Shown here piece by piece: positions 51,297-61,500 of a DNA stretch of 64,000 bases (within the stretch, counting starts at the first letter, position 1; each line of letters opens with the position of its first letter). The position numbers and the translations under genes were made by a program. The notes beneath the pieces were generated by a model. It was given only the letters and a program-made list of their open reading frames with translations, was not told the origin of the DNA and did no database searches. Source of the stretch: Rhodospirillum sp. (GTDB lineage: Bacteria > Pseudomonadota > Alphaproteobacteria > Rhodospirillales > Rhodospirillaceae); NCBI GenBank assembly GCA_021741145.1, contig JAIOYK010000017.1, positions 1 through 64,000 on the forward strand, written 5' to 3'.

Positions 51297-52415
51297 TCAA
51301 ATTGGCCTTTTGCCATATTCCATTTGGATAGGGGGCTGGGTTTGTTTCCGAGGCCGCGCGGGGGGGCGGTGACTCTCCCACGTCGCCCAAAGGGTCAGGG
51401 TGACGAGGACGATGGCACCGGTCTGATGGGCCGACGCCAAGGCAAGGGGGACCACGAGCAAAAGGGTCGCCAGGCCCAGGGTGGCCTGGACCAGCACGGC
51501 GGCGATCATTAGCCGCGCCGGGAGATGCGCCCCGGGGGGGCCATCGCGGAGGACACGCAGTCCGACGGCGATGACCACGGCGACGGTGAGAAGGGCTATC
51601 CAGCGGTGCAGGAATTGGATGGTGATGATGTTCTCGAAGGCGTTTAGCCACCAGGGATCAAGGGTCAGGATGCCATCGGGGATCCATTGTCCGTTCATCA
51701 AGGGAAAGGTGTTGTACATCTGTCCAGCGTTCGTCCCGGCGACGAAGGCGCCCAGGGTCAGGGTCGTCCCGATCAGGGCCAGGGCGAGGAGAAGACCTTT
51801 CAAGGGGTGCCGGTGCGTGAAAGGGGCCCGGGGGGACAGGTGGGCCAAGGCATGGGTGAGCAGGGCGCCCAGGATCACCACCGCCAACCCCATGTGGGCG
51901 GCCAGCCGAAGGTGACTGACATCGGGGTGACTGATCAGGCCGCTCTTGACCATGTACCAGCCCAGGAGTCCCTGGAGGCCCCCAAGGATGAAGAGAAAGC
52001 CATATCGGGGGGCGGACCTTGGAGGGATCCGGCGGGTGATGAGGAAGGCCAGGAAGGGCAGGGCGAAGGTTAAGCCAATCAGGCGGCCAAGAACCCGATG
52101 GATGAACTCCAACCAGAAAATGCCCTTGAAACCCTCCAGGTCCATGCCGCCGTTGACCCGCTGGTATTCAGGGAATTGCTTGTATTTCTCGAAGAGATCG
52201 CTCCATTGGGTCTCGCCCAGGGGGGGGATGAAACCGGTGAGAGGCTTCCACTCCACCATGGACAGGCCGGAGTCCGTCAGGCGGGTCAGGCCGCCGATGA
52301 TCACCATCAGCCCCACCAATCCGGCGCAGAGCAGAAGCCAGAGGCCCACCGCCCGCTCCGCCTCCTCCGGCGGAGCGGGGGAGAACCAGCGGCGGAGGAG
52401 ACCTGGGCCGCTCAT
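51297..52415 (-). CDS. ctaA: heme A synthase, COX15 type
   Basis: A 372-residue, eight-helix membrane protein that oxidises heme O to heme A for aa3-type oxidases. The conserved segments are IIGGLTRLTDSGLSMVEWKP near residue 40, FWLEFIHRVLGRLIGL near 98, HLRLAAHMGLAV near 168 and IQFLHRWIALL near 265, which carry the heme-ligand histidines, with a final SAHQTGAIVL. The N-terminal extension matches alphaproteobacterial COX15. It starts one base after the ctaB stop. Confidence 0.92.
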   Translation of the reverse strand: MSGPGLLRRWFSPAPPEEAERAVGLWLLLCAGLVGLMVIIGGLTRLTDSGLSMVEWKPLTGFIPPLGETQWSDLFEKYKQFPEYQRVNGGMDLEGFKGIFWLEFIHRVLGRLIGLTFALPFLAFLITRRIPPRSAPRYGFLFILGGLQGLLGWYMVKSGLISHPDVSHLRLAAHMGLAVVILGALLTHALAHLSPRAPFTHRHPLKGLLLALALIGTTLTLGAFVAGTNAGQMYNTFPLMNGQWIPDGILTLDPWWLNAFENIITIQFLHRWIALLTVAVVIAVGLRVLRDGPPGAHLPARLMIAAVLVQATLGLATLLLVVPLALASAHQTGAIVLVTLTLWATWESHRPPARPRKQTQPPIQMEYGKRPI

Positions 52416-52416
52416 G

Positions 52417-53298
52417 TTACATCAGTCCATTCAGCAGGCCCGGCAGGTGGCGGTCCACAAGAACCGCCAGGAACAGGCCGGACAGGAAGACCATGGAGCC
52501 GAGGAAGACGCGGCGGGCTTGGTCGCGGCTGGGGTCCTTGCACAGGCGCCAGGATTGCCAGAGGAAGCGGGCGGAGAACCCTCCGGCCACCAGGGTGTAG
52601 AGCAGCCCCAACTCTCCCAGGGCCGCCGGAACGAAGACAGAAACCACCAGCAACAGGCTATTGACCATGATGGCCCTGGAACAACGGGCATTCCCCACCA
52701 GACAGGGCAACATGGGGACCTTGGCCTGGGCGTAGTCATCTTTCAGCAGGATGGCCAACGCCCAGAAGTGGGAAGGCGTCCAGAGGAACAGGGTGGTGGC
52801 CATCAGCCAGGGCAGCAGCCAAGCCGAGGGATCGGCCGCCGCGGCTCCGGCGAGCACGGCGAAACTCCCCGCGGCGCCACCGATCACGATGTTCCACCAG
52901 GTCCGGCGCTTCAGCCAAACCGTGTAGACGATGCCGTAGAAGAAAATCCCCAGGAACAGATGGCCCGCCGCGACCCAGTTCAGGGCCAGGGCCGCGAGAC
53001 CGACGCCCGCCACCAACAGGCCCGCGGCGAACCACAGGGCACGTTCGGGTGTTTCGACCAGGGCGCCGTTGGCCAGGGGGCGGTTTTTTGTGCGGTCCAT
53101 CAGGCGGTCGATGTCCCGGTCCCAGAAATGATTGAAGACCGAGGAACTGGCCGAGCCCAGCAGCATGGCCAGGGCCAGGGCAGCCAGTTGGGGGCCGCTC
53201 ACATGGGGGGTGACGGCCAGATAGGCGACCACCGCGGTCAGCATGATCATCAGCCCGATACGCGGCTTGCATAAGGTCAGGTAGAGTCTCCACGGCAT
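52417..53298 (-). CDS. ctaB: protoheme IX farnesyltransferase (heme O synthase)
   Basis: A 293-residue UbiA-family membrane enzyme that adds a farnesyl group to heme B. The active-site aspartate motif NHFWDRDIDRLMDRTKNRPL lies near residue 56, the second motif near 172 has the family FWALAILLKDDYAQAKVPML pattern, and the C-terminus contains GSMVFLSGLFLAV. Its start lies 22 nt inside the preceding oxidase-like gene. With ctaA it provides heme A. Confidence 0.92.
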   Translation of the reverse strand: MPWRLYLTLCKPRIGLMIMLTAVVAYLAVTPHVSGPQLAALALAMLLGSASSSVFNHFWDRDIDRLMDRTKNRPLANGALVETPERALWFAAGLLVAGVGLAALALNWVAAGHLFLGIFFYGIVYTVWLKRRTWWNIVIGGAAGSFAVLAGAAAADPSAWLLPWLMATTLFLWTPSHFWALAILLKDDYAQAKVPMLPCLVGNARCSRAIMVNSLLLVVSVFVPAALGELGLLYTLVAGGFSARFLWQSWRLCKDPSRDQARRVFLGSMVFLSGLFLAVLVDRHLPGLLNGLM

Positions 53299-54779
53299 GA
53301 TTGGGCGTCCTCCCTAAACGCGGATGCTTTACCATTCCGCTTGTTCTTGTCGATGTCGCTTCCCCAGGCGTCCCGTCCGGCGAGGATGACGAACATCACC
53401 CCGCCAATAACGGCGATGAGCCCTCCCAAGCCCATGATGCCCATGGAGGCCAGCTTCCAGGCGCTGTCCAGGGCCTGATCCGCGCCCGCTGTCTTCCGGG
53501 CCACGCCAGCGGTTCCCGCCAGGAACAGGCCAAGGGAATGCAGTCCCTGGCCCGCCCCATAGAGCCAAAGCAGCAGCCAGCGGGCCTTGCCCGTCCCCCG
53601 GCGTTTGTTCGCCAACAGGGGCACCAGGGCGAGGAACAGGCCGAACAGGGCGAGGTTCACCCCACCGATGGCGGCGTGGTAATGGGCCGGAGTCCGGGTG
53701 TCCCCCTGGCCCAGCAGAAAGCCGAACAGGCCCCCCAGCCCGAACAGGGCCAGGGAGAGAAGAAGGGCCGCGCCCATCGGGTCGCGCGGGGACAGGCGGT
53801 GGCGGTCGATCCAGGCGCGCCGGGCCATGGCCAGTCCCAGCACCGCGAGGGTGGGCGCGAGCGCGAGCACGTAGAGGTCGGTAAAGGCACGGTAGGCCGC
53901 GCCGCTCGATTGATCGGCGAACAGGTGGATCAAGGGGGCGCCGAGCGCCACCAGGGCCGGCGCGCCCACCGCCAAGGTGAAGGGAGCGGGGGCCAGGACA
54001 GGCCCCAGACCCGCCCAACCCGCGAGCGCCACCCAGGCGGCGATCAACAGCAGGGCATTGACGATCTGCAGGACATGGCCTCCGCCCCAGAACATGAACT
54101 CGAATGTCTCCCGCCGATCGGCCATGGGTTCGGTCAACCAGATCCCCAGGGCGAAGCAGACCAGGGCCGAGAGATAAGCCAGGGCCGCGGCCGAGGAGAC
54201 CGCCACCAAGGGGCGGTTCAGGGCCGAGAGGGTCAGGCGGGACAGCAGACGCAGGCAGGGCAGGGCCACCGCCAGGGCGAGGAGGACCAGACCCGCCAGA
54301 TAGAGGGGTGTGTCCAGGACGGGGACATAATTGTTAAGACTGGGGGCGCCCAGGTCGAGCAGGGCCGGACCCACCAGAAGGGCGCAGGCGGCGCCAGCGA
54401 TCACCGTGGCGTGCCCCGTGGCGTGCTCCAAGGCGTTGCCCAAGACGTGGCCGACGCCCCCAGGGGACGCGCCGAGGTCAAGGCTGCCGGAGGCCAGAGT
54501 CGTCAGCATGCCGAGGGCGGCGAGGAACCACACAACCACCGAGAGGACGACGTGGGACACCAAGGCCTTGGGAAAAAAGCTCTCCCAGGGCCAGGGGAGC
54601 AGGTCTTGGATCACCGGAGTCCGAGCCAGGGCCAGAAGCAGGGCGAGCACCCCCGCGAGGGCTAGGGCGGCGATGCCGATTCCCGCCCAGCGCAAGGCCT
54701 CCGCCCGGCCTTCGTCGTCCAGGGCGGCAATATCATGGGTGGGATCACGCGCGGCCGTTTCGCATCCAGGTTCGATCAT
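53277..54779 (-). CDS. heme-copper-oxidase-like subunit I lacking the His-His copper pair
   Basis: A 500-residue, about 12-helix COX1-family protein, closest in pattern to cbb3/NorB-type subunits. His76 (helix II) and the HYH pair His366/His368 (helix X, TPAHYHAAIGGVN) match heme-ligand positions, and His235 in FWGGGHVLQ matches the helix VI copper ligand. The expected adjacent His-His in helix VII is missing: the aligned segment SGAAYRAF (292-299) has Ala-Ala, and no HH occurs anywhere in the protein. The helix VI tyrosine is also absent. No subunit II gene is in the operon. It may be a non-catalytic or heme-only relative. The ATG at 54779 overlaps the DUF420 stop. Confidence 0.75.
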   Translation of the reverse strand: MIEPGCETAARDPTHDIAALDDEGRAEALRWAGIGIAALALAGVLALLLALARTPVIQDLLPWPWESFFPKALVSHVVLSVVVWFLAALGMLTTLASGSLDLGASPGGVGHVLGNALEHATGHATVIAGAACALLVGPALLDLGAPSLNNYVPVLDTPLYLAGLVLLALAVALPCLRLLSRLTLSALNRPLVAVSSAAALAYLSALVCFALGIWLTEPMADRRETFEFMFWGGGHVLQIVNALLLIAAWVALAGWAGLGPVLAPAPFTLAVGAPALVALGAPLIHLFADQSSGAAYRAFTDLYVLALAPTLAVLGLAMARRAWIDRHRLSPRDPMGAALLLSLALFGLGGLFGFLLGQGDTRTPAHYHAAIGGVNLALFGLFLALVPLLANKRRGTGKARWLLLWLYGAGQGLHSLGLFLAGTAGVARKTAGADQALDSAWKLASMGIMGLGGLIAVIGGVMFVILAGRDAWGSDIDKNKRNGKASAFREDAQSCRGDST

Positions 54780-55213
54780 CCCACCGCGCCCCCAGGGTAG
54801 GCGTGGTAGAGCATCCAATAGATCACCACCCCGGTGACGGTGACGTAAAGCCAGATGGGCAGGGTCCAGCGGGCGAGTGCCTTGTGCCGGTCGAAGGTTC
54901 CCCGCAGGGCCCTCAGGACGGTCAGGACGATCATTGGCGTGACCACCGCGGCGAGGATCACATGGGTGATCAGGATCACGTAGTAGATCACTCTGATTGG
55001 TCCGACGCCGGGGAATACGAAGATCGGCGCGGTGAAGTGGTAGACCAGATAGCTGACCAGGAAAACCGCCGAGACGGTGATGGCCGATAGCATCACCTTG
55101 CGATGGGCCTCTCGGTTGCCCAGGCGAATGAGGACAAATCCAAGCAGAATCAGCACCGTGCTGATTGCGTTCAAGACCGCGTTGACATGCGGAAGAAGGG
55201 TCGCGCTGTCCAT
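54776..55213 (-). CDS. DUF420 membrane protein (CtaM-like)
   Basis: A 145-residue protein with four membrane helices. The segments LPHVNAVLNAISTVLILLG, YLVYHF and YYVILITHVILAAVVTPMI carry conserved histidines of DUF420. A member, CtaM, is needed for cytochrome aa3 maturation in Gram-positive bacteria, and the adjacency to ctaA/ctaB here supports a similar assembly role. It overlaps the oxidase-like gene by ATGA. Confidence 0.82.
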   Translation of the reverse strand: MDSATLLPHVNAVLNAISTVLILLGFVLIRLGNREAHRKVMLSAITVSAVFLVSYLVYHFTAPIFVFPGVGPIRVIYYVILITHVILAAVVTPMIVLTVLRALRGTFDRHKALARWTLPIWLYVTVTGVVIYWMLYHAYPGGAVG

Positions 55214-55220
55214 GGTCGCC

Positions 55221-55328
55221 CTAGAACCTGGTGATCACGCGCCAGAAGGTGAACAGGTACACCCCCAACGCCACGCTTCCGAACACCGTAACCCAATGCC
55301 ATTTGGTCCAGTTTTTCGTCATCTTCAT
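55221..55328 (-). CDS. 35-residue single-helix membrane protein
   Basis: A small reading frame gives MKMTKNWTKWHWVTVFGSVA followed by LGVYLFTFWRVITRF. It has a basic N-terminus, one membrane helix (about 12-30) and a GGGGGG ribosome-binding stretch upstream of the ATG. It lies 7 nt before the DUF420 gene on the same strand, so it is probably the first gene of the heme A/oxidase operon. Tiny single-helix subunits are common in oxidases; no exact family is recognised. Confidence 0.7.
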   Translation of the reverse strand: MKMTKNWTKWHWVTVFGSVALGVYLFTFWRVITRF

Positions 55329-55736
55329 GGGTGCCCCCCTTTCGTTGTCCTTGCCCAGGCCGCGGACCCGGTTGGGCTCCTTCGCCCGATTTTCAGAAAT
55401 ACCCTATTCGGTAGCTAGGTAATAACGCTTTTTTGGATTTCCAGGGAAAGATCGGGTTGGATCATTCGGAATCGATCCGCATGGCTTTCAATATTGGGGG
55501 ATTTCGCGGTGCAAAATTTTTTCTGGTACCCCTTGGCATAATGGTGAATTAGAACGGAAAGGGTGAGTTTTGTTTGCGGTGCATCATTAAAAGTTGTCGG
55601 ATCTTTATGAAAATCCGAGTACAATCCTTGGATAAATCGCGGGGCAAATCACGGATAAGAAATTAGGCTCGCGCGCCCGTCATCTGAGCTGCTTGGGGCT
55701 TGCGGGAATGGCGGGAACCACGATGGGAGGGTTTTC
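55329..55736. other. AT-rich gap upstream of the oxidase operon
   Basis: The left part should hold the promoter of the minus-strand oxidase operon. A 69-codon minus-strand frame (55415-55624) has no recognisable features or ribosome-binding site and is not annotated. The DUF2189 gene is preceded by GGGAGGG. Confidence 0.5.
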
Positions 55737-56516
55737 ATGGCGCATATCATTCATTTCATGTCGGATGTTATTCGGCCCGAGGTACGGATCGTGTCGGTGG
55801 ACGAGTCGTCCGTCTGGTTACGGAAGGGCTTGGACGACTTCATTCGGGAACCGGGCGTCAGCCTCGCCTATGGCGGAGTCTTTACGGTCATGGCGTTTCT
55901 CCTGTTCCTGGGGTTGGACATCGCGGGGCTGGCCTCGTTGATCTTGCCTCTTGCCGCGGGGTTCATGTTGGTGGCGCCGCTGTTCGCGGTGATCTTTTAC
56001 GAAGTCAGTCGCCGGGGAGAGAGTGGGCTCTATATTTCCCTGGGCGAGGCCGTTGACGCTTGCCGGGAGAAGGCCGCGCCGCTCGCGTTCGTGGGGGTTG
56101 TCCTGTTGTTGGTCATGCTGTCCTGGATGATATTGGCCATGGGCATTTTCGCCGTGTTCTACGGAGGGGCGCCCCCGCCGGTGGAGGACTTCCTTGTGAA
56201 CGTGCTGACCGCGCCCCAGGCCATCCCCTTCCTGATGGTGGGAACGGCGGTGGGCGGCGTCCTGGCCACGGTGGCCTTCGCGTTGAGCGCGGTCTCCTTG
56301 CCCATGATCATGGACCAGGATGTCAGCGCGACGACCGCCATGGTCACCAGCATCGACACGGTTCTGCGGAACTGGAAGGTCATGATTGGATGGGGCGCCA
56401 CCATCGCCTTCATCTCCTTCACGGGCATGCTGTTTCTGTTCATGGGACTGGCTTTCACCATGCCGCTGATCGGGTATGCCACTTGGCACGCCTACAAGGC
56501 CCTGGTTCCCCGGTAA
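55737..56516 (+). CDS. DUF2189 integral membrane protein
   Basis: A 259-residue protein with a cytoplasmic start (VRIVSVDESSVWLRKGLDDF) and about six helices. The pattern WLRKGLDDFIREPGVSLAYG, APLFAVIFYEVSRRGESG and a final GYATWHAYKALV is that of DUF2189 proteins, whose function is unknown. Some members are encoded near cytochrome oxidase genes, and here it is divergent from such an operon. It has a clear ribosome-binding site and a bidirectional terminator. Confidence 0.85.
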   Translation: MAHIIHFMSDVIRPEVRIVSVDESSVWLRKGLDDFIREPGVSLAYGGVFTVMAFLLFLGLDIAGLASLILPLAAGFMLVAPLFAVIFYEVSRRGESGLYISLGEAVDACREKAAPLAFVGVVLLLVMLSWMILAMGIFAVFYGGAPPPVEDFLVNVLTAPQAIPFLMVGTAVGGVLATVAFALSAVSLPMIMDQDVSATTAMVTSIDTVLRNWKVMIGWGATIAFISFTGMLFLFMGLAFTMPLIGYATWHAYKALVPR

Positions 56517-56555
56517 GGGGATAGCCAGAGGCGTCCCTTCGCTCGACGTGGGCTG

Positions 56556-56599
56556 AAAAAGAGCGACCGCTCTCCCTGTCCTTGGGCGGTCGCTCTTTT
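56556..56599. terminator. bidirectional rho-independent terminator
   Basis: AAAAGAGCGACCGC pairs with GCGGTCGCTCTTTT around a 15-base loop, giving T-runs on both strands. It ends both the DUF2189 gene and the convergent receiver-protein operon. Confidence 0.9.
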
Positions 56600-56620
56600 A
56601 CTCGCGGGAAGGGCGTCGCT

Positions 56621-58534
56621 CTATAGCAACCCGTTTGCCGCCGGGTCATGGCCCCGGTTCAGCAGGACGAGGATCTTTTCCTCGAGTTGTTCGGGGGGGA
56701 AGGGTTTGGCGATATACGCGGTGACCTCGTGGTCCATGGCCTTCTTGACCGTTTCCACGGTGGCCAGGGCGGTGACCATCAAAAAGGGCACCAAGGGGGC
56801 TAGGGATCGCACCTGCTTCAGGAATTCCAACCCGGACATATTGGGCATCATCCAGTCACAGATGATCAGGTCGATCTCCTGTTCCTTGCCCTTGATCCGT
56901 TGCATGGCATCCCGTCCGTCCTGGGCGATGATCACATCTTGAACCCCCATGTCGTCGAGTACCATGCGGACATAGGCAGCGGCGCTTTCCTCGTCGTCGA
57001 CCACCAGCACCCGGGCGGTCCCGGCGTCGCGGAAAGAGACGCCCGCGGCACGCAGCTTGCGGGTCAACTCTTCCATGGATCCACCCGTGTCACCGGCGCC
57101 CTGCAGGTGGGCCAAGCAGTTGCGCAGGAAGTCCGGGTGGCGGGCGAACCGGCTCAGCAGATCCTTGGCTTCCGTGCCGCAGCGGCCAGGGACGAAGGCC
57201 CCCTCCGCCGCGAGGTTGAGGACCCGCATATAGGCGCGGATGTCCCGGAGCTTGTCCTTGCGCAGTTCGGTAAACAGGTGGTTGGTGCGGATCAGGTCAT
57301 ATTGGACCCCATCCAAGGTCTCGGTCAGGCGTTGGCGGGTGGCGTCGCCCAGGGCGGCTTGGGAGACCAACTCGGACAGTTCACCCAGGCTGGTCATCTG
57401 CTCGTCGGATTTGGGGATTTCGTCCCGGATGCGCCCGGCGAAATCCCTGTCCTCGATGGCGTCGACGATATGCTCGCCCAGGGCCCGGCGGGATTGGGCG
57501 GCCAATCCCATTTTCTGGAAGCGGAATAGGGTTCTCAACCGGTCTATGGTTCCCTTGTCCTCCATCAACTGGGCGAGACGATCACCCGTGATCAACGCCA
57601 TGATCCGGTCGTCCAACAGTTTGACCGCCCGGCCCCCCCCCACCAAGCCCTTTGGGCCTTTCAGGGTTTTGGCCAATTCTCCGATGGCCAGGAGTTCGTC
57701 AAAGACATCTCTGGCACTCATTTCCCCCTCGGGATCGGGGAGGGCGACGAAGGGATCGGGGTCGGAAAGCTGGGTCAGAAGGCAGAAGGTCAAGGCCTCC
57801 TGGCATTGGGGCAGCTTCATTTCCCGCACCAGGAAGTCCAGGCGAAGAGCGAGCGGCGACCGACCGGACGCGATGACTTCCTGACCCTTGATCAGGCTCG
57901 CCAGGTCCCTCAGGGTCTCCATGCGGGAAGGGGGATTCCCCAGGAAGGTCCGCGTGACATGGGGGATTCGCAGGAAGTCCGCCAGGAAAGGATCCAGGAA
58001 CAAGGCATTGTTCACATCGTCTTGGTGGGCGACCATGTCCAACACGGCCTCCGCCTTTCCAAACTCCGTGCCATGGCGTTCCGCCGCCCGAGCCACCAAG
58101 ACGCCCAGCAGGGTCCGCTCCCGCTCGTCGGGCGTCGGGCCGAATTTTTTGGACAGCATGGCGAAGGTCTTGCCGTCCATTGGTAGATTCGGCAGGTTGG
58201 ACGCCGCGGCGTCCACCTGTTCCATCAGGAAATGGAGCAGGGCATCCATGATGCGTTGGCGCATGTCCACGGCCTTGGCATCCTGGCCATCGGCTTGTAA
58301 GCGGGCAATCTTGTTCTTCCAGTCCGGCAGACGGTCGTCGACGCTCAACTGGGCCAGAAGGGGAGGGCTATGGAGCAGTTCCATGGGAACCGCGGCCTGT
58401 TCACTCAGGAAGGGCTCCAGGATCCGGCGCAGGATCTGGCGGGCTTGGGGGGATTGCAAATCCGCGGGTTGCTCACAAAGGATTCCGTCGGGAAGGGACG
58501 CCGACCCTGGGGCGGTGGCGGGCGTTTCAGTCAT
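56621..58534 (-). CDS. receiver-domain protein with large novel N-terminal region
   Basis: A 637-residue protein. Residues 1-500 are mostly helical with no domain I recognise; there is a DFLVREMKLPQCQEAL stretch near 235 and many helices rich in Leu and Arg. The C-terminal receiver (about 505-625) is complete: acidic pair VVDDEE near 508, phosphoacceptor in LIICDWMMPNMSG near 558, Thr in MVTALA and the Lys in YIAKPF near 606. A receiver at the C-terminus with an undefined N-terminal effector is unusual. Its ATG overlaps the stop of the giant hybrid kinase, so it is the likely phosphoryl acceptor of that kinase. Confidence 0.8.
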   Translation of the reverse strand: MTETPATAPGSASLPDGILCEQPADLQSPQARQILRRILEPFLSEQAAVPMELLHSPPLLAQLSVDDRLPDWKNKIARLQADGQDAKAVDMRQRIMDALLHFLMEQVDAAASNLPNLPMDGKTFAMLSKKFGPTPDERERTLLGVLVARAAERHGTEFGKAEAVLDMVAHQDDVNNALFLDPFLADFLRIPHVTRTFLGNPPSRMETLRDLASLIKGQEVIASGRSPLALRLDFLVREMKLPQCQEALTFCLLTQLSDPDPFVALPDPEGEMSARDVFDELLAIGELAKTLKGPKGLVGGGRAVKLLDDRIMALITGDRLAQLMEDKGTIDRLRTLFRFQKMGLAAQSRRALGEHIVDAIEDRDFAGRIRDEIPKSDEQMTSLGELSELVSQAALGDATRQRLTETLDGVQYDLIRTNHLFTELRKDKLRDIRAYMRVLNLAAEGAFVPGRCGTEAKDLLSRFARHPDFLRNCLAHLQGAGDTGGSMEELTRKLRAAGVSFRDAGTARVLVVDDEESAAAYVRMVLDDMGVQDVIIAQDGRDAMQRIKGKEQEIDLIICDWMMPNMSGLEFLKQVRSLAPLVPFLMVTALATVETVKKAMDHEVTAYIAKPFPPEQLEEKILVLLNRGHDPAANGLL

Positions 58535-61500
58535 CGCGACAGCAACTCCTCGACGGTGGACAGTAGGGTTTCCGGCCGAACGGGTTTACCGAGAAGGCGG
58601 CGCCAGCGCCGATCTTCCCCTTCCGTCCAGGCCGGGTGGTTGGAATAACCGGAGATGAGGATAACCTTCAAGTCCTCGCGGTCACGGAGCACATGCTCAA
58701 TCAGTTCAGGTCCCCCCAGTTCCGGCATGACGAGATCGGTGATCAGCAGGTCCACCCGATCCTTGGCGTTATTCCAAATTTCCGCGGCCTCCCGCCCATT
58801 GGTGGCGGTGAGCACCGTATAGCCATGGTCTTCCAGGACCAATTGGGCGTAACGGCGCACGGACGCCTCGTCCTCGGCCAGCAGGATGACCGCGTCCCCC
58901 CTGGCGCTGGGCATAATATCCGGAATGTCCTCCAGGTCGTCTTCCCGGGTGCCCAGGGGAAGGTACAGGGTGAAGCGGGTCCCCACGGCCAGGGTTGATT
59001 CGACATCCACCGCGCCTCCCGCCTGTTCGGCCATGGCGTAGACCATGGGCAGACCCAGGCCGGTCCCCTTGCCCTGTTCCTTGGTGGTGAAGAAGGGCTC
59101 AAAGACCCGGGGCAGGATGTCCTCGGGGATTCCGGTTCCGGTGTCGGAGACGGTGATCACCGCGTAGGTGGCATCCAGCAAATGGGCATGGCGTCGCCGC
59201 AGGGCCGTGGAGGGAGGCTCGATGCCAACGGTCAGGGAGATGGTGCCCCCCAGGGGCATCGCGTCCCGCGCGTTGATGCAGAGGTTGACCAACGCCTGAT
59301 GGAGGCGGTCCGGATTGGCCAGAACCGTGAGGCTCTCCCCTTGCCCTTTAAGCGCAAGTTGGACCTGCTCGCCCAGGATCGGCTTGAGGAAGGCCCGAAG
59401 GTCGGCCAAGGCCTCGCCCAGGGAAACCGGCAGGATCTCCTCCGAGGAGGCGCGGCGGCTGAAATTCAGCAGTTGGGTGGTCAGCGCCGCGGCACGGTCC
59501 GAGGATTTAGTGACCTCCGCCAGGCACATGGAAACCCGGCTGGTGTTGGACAGGTCGCGGGTGGCCATGCGCGCGAATCCGCCGATGGAGGTCAGCATAT
59601 TGTTGAACTCGTGGGCGATGCCTCCGGCCAATTGGCCAACGGCATCCATTTTCTGAGCCTGCTGCAACGCTAGTTCGGCCTGTTTGCGGTCGGTGATGAC
59701 CTCGGCGAACATCATGATGCCGCCCACGGATCCATCCCCCCGGAACCAGGGGTGTTCTTGACGGCGCAACCAAACGGTTTTACCCCCCAGTTCCAGGCAG
59801 ATTTCGTCGTGGTCGATGACGGCCCCGGTCAGGGCCCGGTTGTAGTCGGCCCACCAGTCATCGGGGATGTCGGGCAGGATATCATGGTGGCGTTCGCCTA
59901 TGATGGTCCGGCCTTCGAGTCTGAAATCCCGGATCCACCGCCGACTGACCCGCAGATACCGCATGTCCCGGTCCACCATGGCCACCGCGGCCGGGGTGTA
60001 TTCCACGAAGGTGCGCAGGAGTGCCTCACCTTCCCGGGCGGAGATGGCCGCCCGCTGGCGGACCAATTCGGCCTCGGTCCGCGCGGTGAAGACGGGCAGC
60101 AGCTCCTGGGCCCAGGCGAGGTTTTCCATGGGGTGGGTGCCCAGGGCGGCCAGGATGCCGACGATTGACCCATCGTCGTCCCTGAGGACTTGGGCCATAA
60201 GGCTTTCCATGGGCAGGTCGTCCAGGGCCAGGATCGCCAGGGGGTCCCGATCAAAGCGGTGGGCGGCGTCCCGGCTTTCGATCACCAAGCCGTCCTTTAG
60301 GATGCGCTCAACCAGGGGGCCGGACAAACTCGGTCCAGACCAGGGCAAGGCCAATCCGTCGCGGGTCACCCTGGCCAGAACCCGCAGTCCGGGGTCGTCC
60401 AGGCTCCGTTCGGCGATGATGACGCGGTCCATGTCCAGGGCGGTGGCCAAGCCTTTGCCCAATTGCATCAGGATATCACCTTCTTCCCCTCGGCCATTGA
60501 GTCCCTCTCTTGAGGACGAGGCGGCAAGGTTCGCGAGCACCCGCTGCTGCCGTTTCAGGTCGGAAATATCGGACAGGGTCATCACATGGCCGTTATCGGG
60601 AAGGCGGGACAGGTGGTTTTCCAGGACCCGTCCGTTGGGCAGGGTGATTTCGCTGACCCGGGGAATGCCGAAGGAGTGATCTCTCAGGGTCGAATCCTCG
60701 GTCAGGTGATTGTCCAGGGAGGCCATGGTCACGCCACGCTCCCGGTCATAGGCGAGGATCTCCGCCATGGCACACCCCTTCCGGCAGAGGTCCTTCGGAT
60801 AGCCCATCAGGTCGTGAAGGCGCGGGTTGAAGGCTTTCAGGCGCCTGTCTGGACCGAAGACGGCGATACCCTGGTCCATGGCCCCGAAGGTGGCTTCCAG
60901 CAAGGCGGTCTGATTGACCAATCGGTCTGTCTTTGTTTTCAACTCGGTAATGTCCATCAACACCTTTACGATGCCGCCCCCCCGAGTGGAATGCTCACTG
61001 ATCCGATACCAGCGGCCATTGGACAGCCGGCAGTCGGTGACGCCGCCATCCCGGTGCCGCTTGAGACGCAGGTCCAGCCATCCCCTGAGGGCGTTCTCGT
61101 CACGGATATCCTCACCCTTGGCCGCGATCCGCAACAAGTCCTCGAAGGTCACACCCGGAACCAGGTGCGCGGCCAGGAGGGGATAGGCGCGCCGGTATTG
61201 TTCATTGACCACCACCAGCTGGCCGTCCGGGGCGAACAGAATGAAACCTTCCGAGATGCTGCCGACAGCGTCGACGAGCAGATCGCGCATGGCCTGGACG
61301 TTGTCGCTGGCTTGCAGTTCCTGGGTCACGTCGATGCCCGACCCTCGGAAGCCGACGAAGACGCCACCCTCGTGGACGGGCCGTCCGCTGATCCGGAAAT
61401 GGTGCCGCCTCCCGTCGGACAGGGTCGTCGTCAGGTTCAGGTCCCTGAAGGCCTTATGGTTGACCAGGTTGGCCGTGCAGATGTCCAGCCAATCCTCCTG

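Noticed and set aside
55415-55624. 69-codon minus-strand frame in an AT-rich gap
   Set aside because: No ribosome-binding site, no recognised motif, and it lies in the probable promoter region of the oxidase operon.
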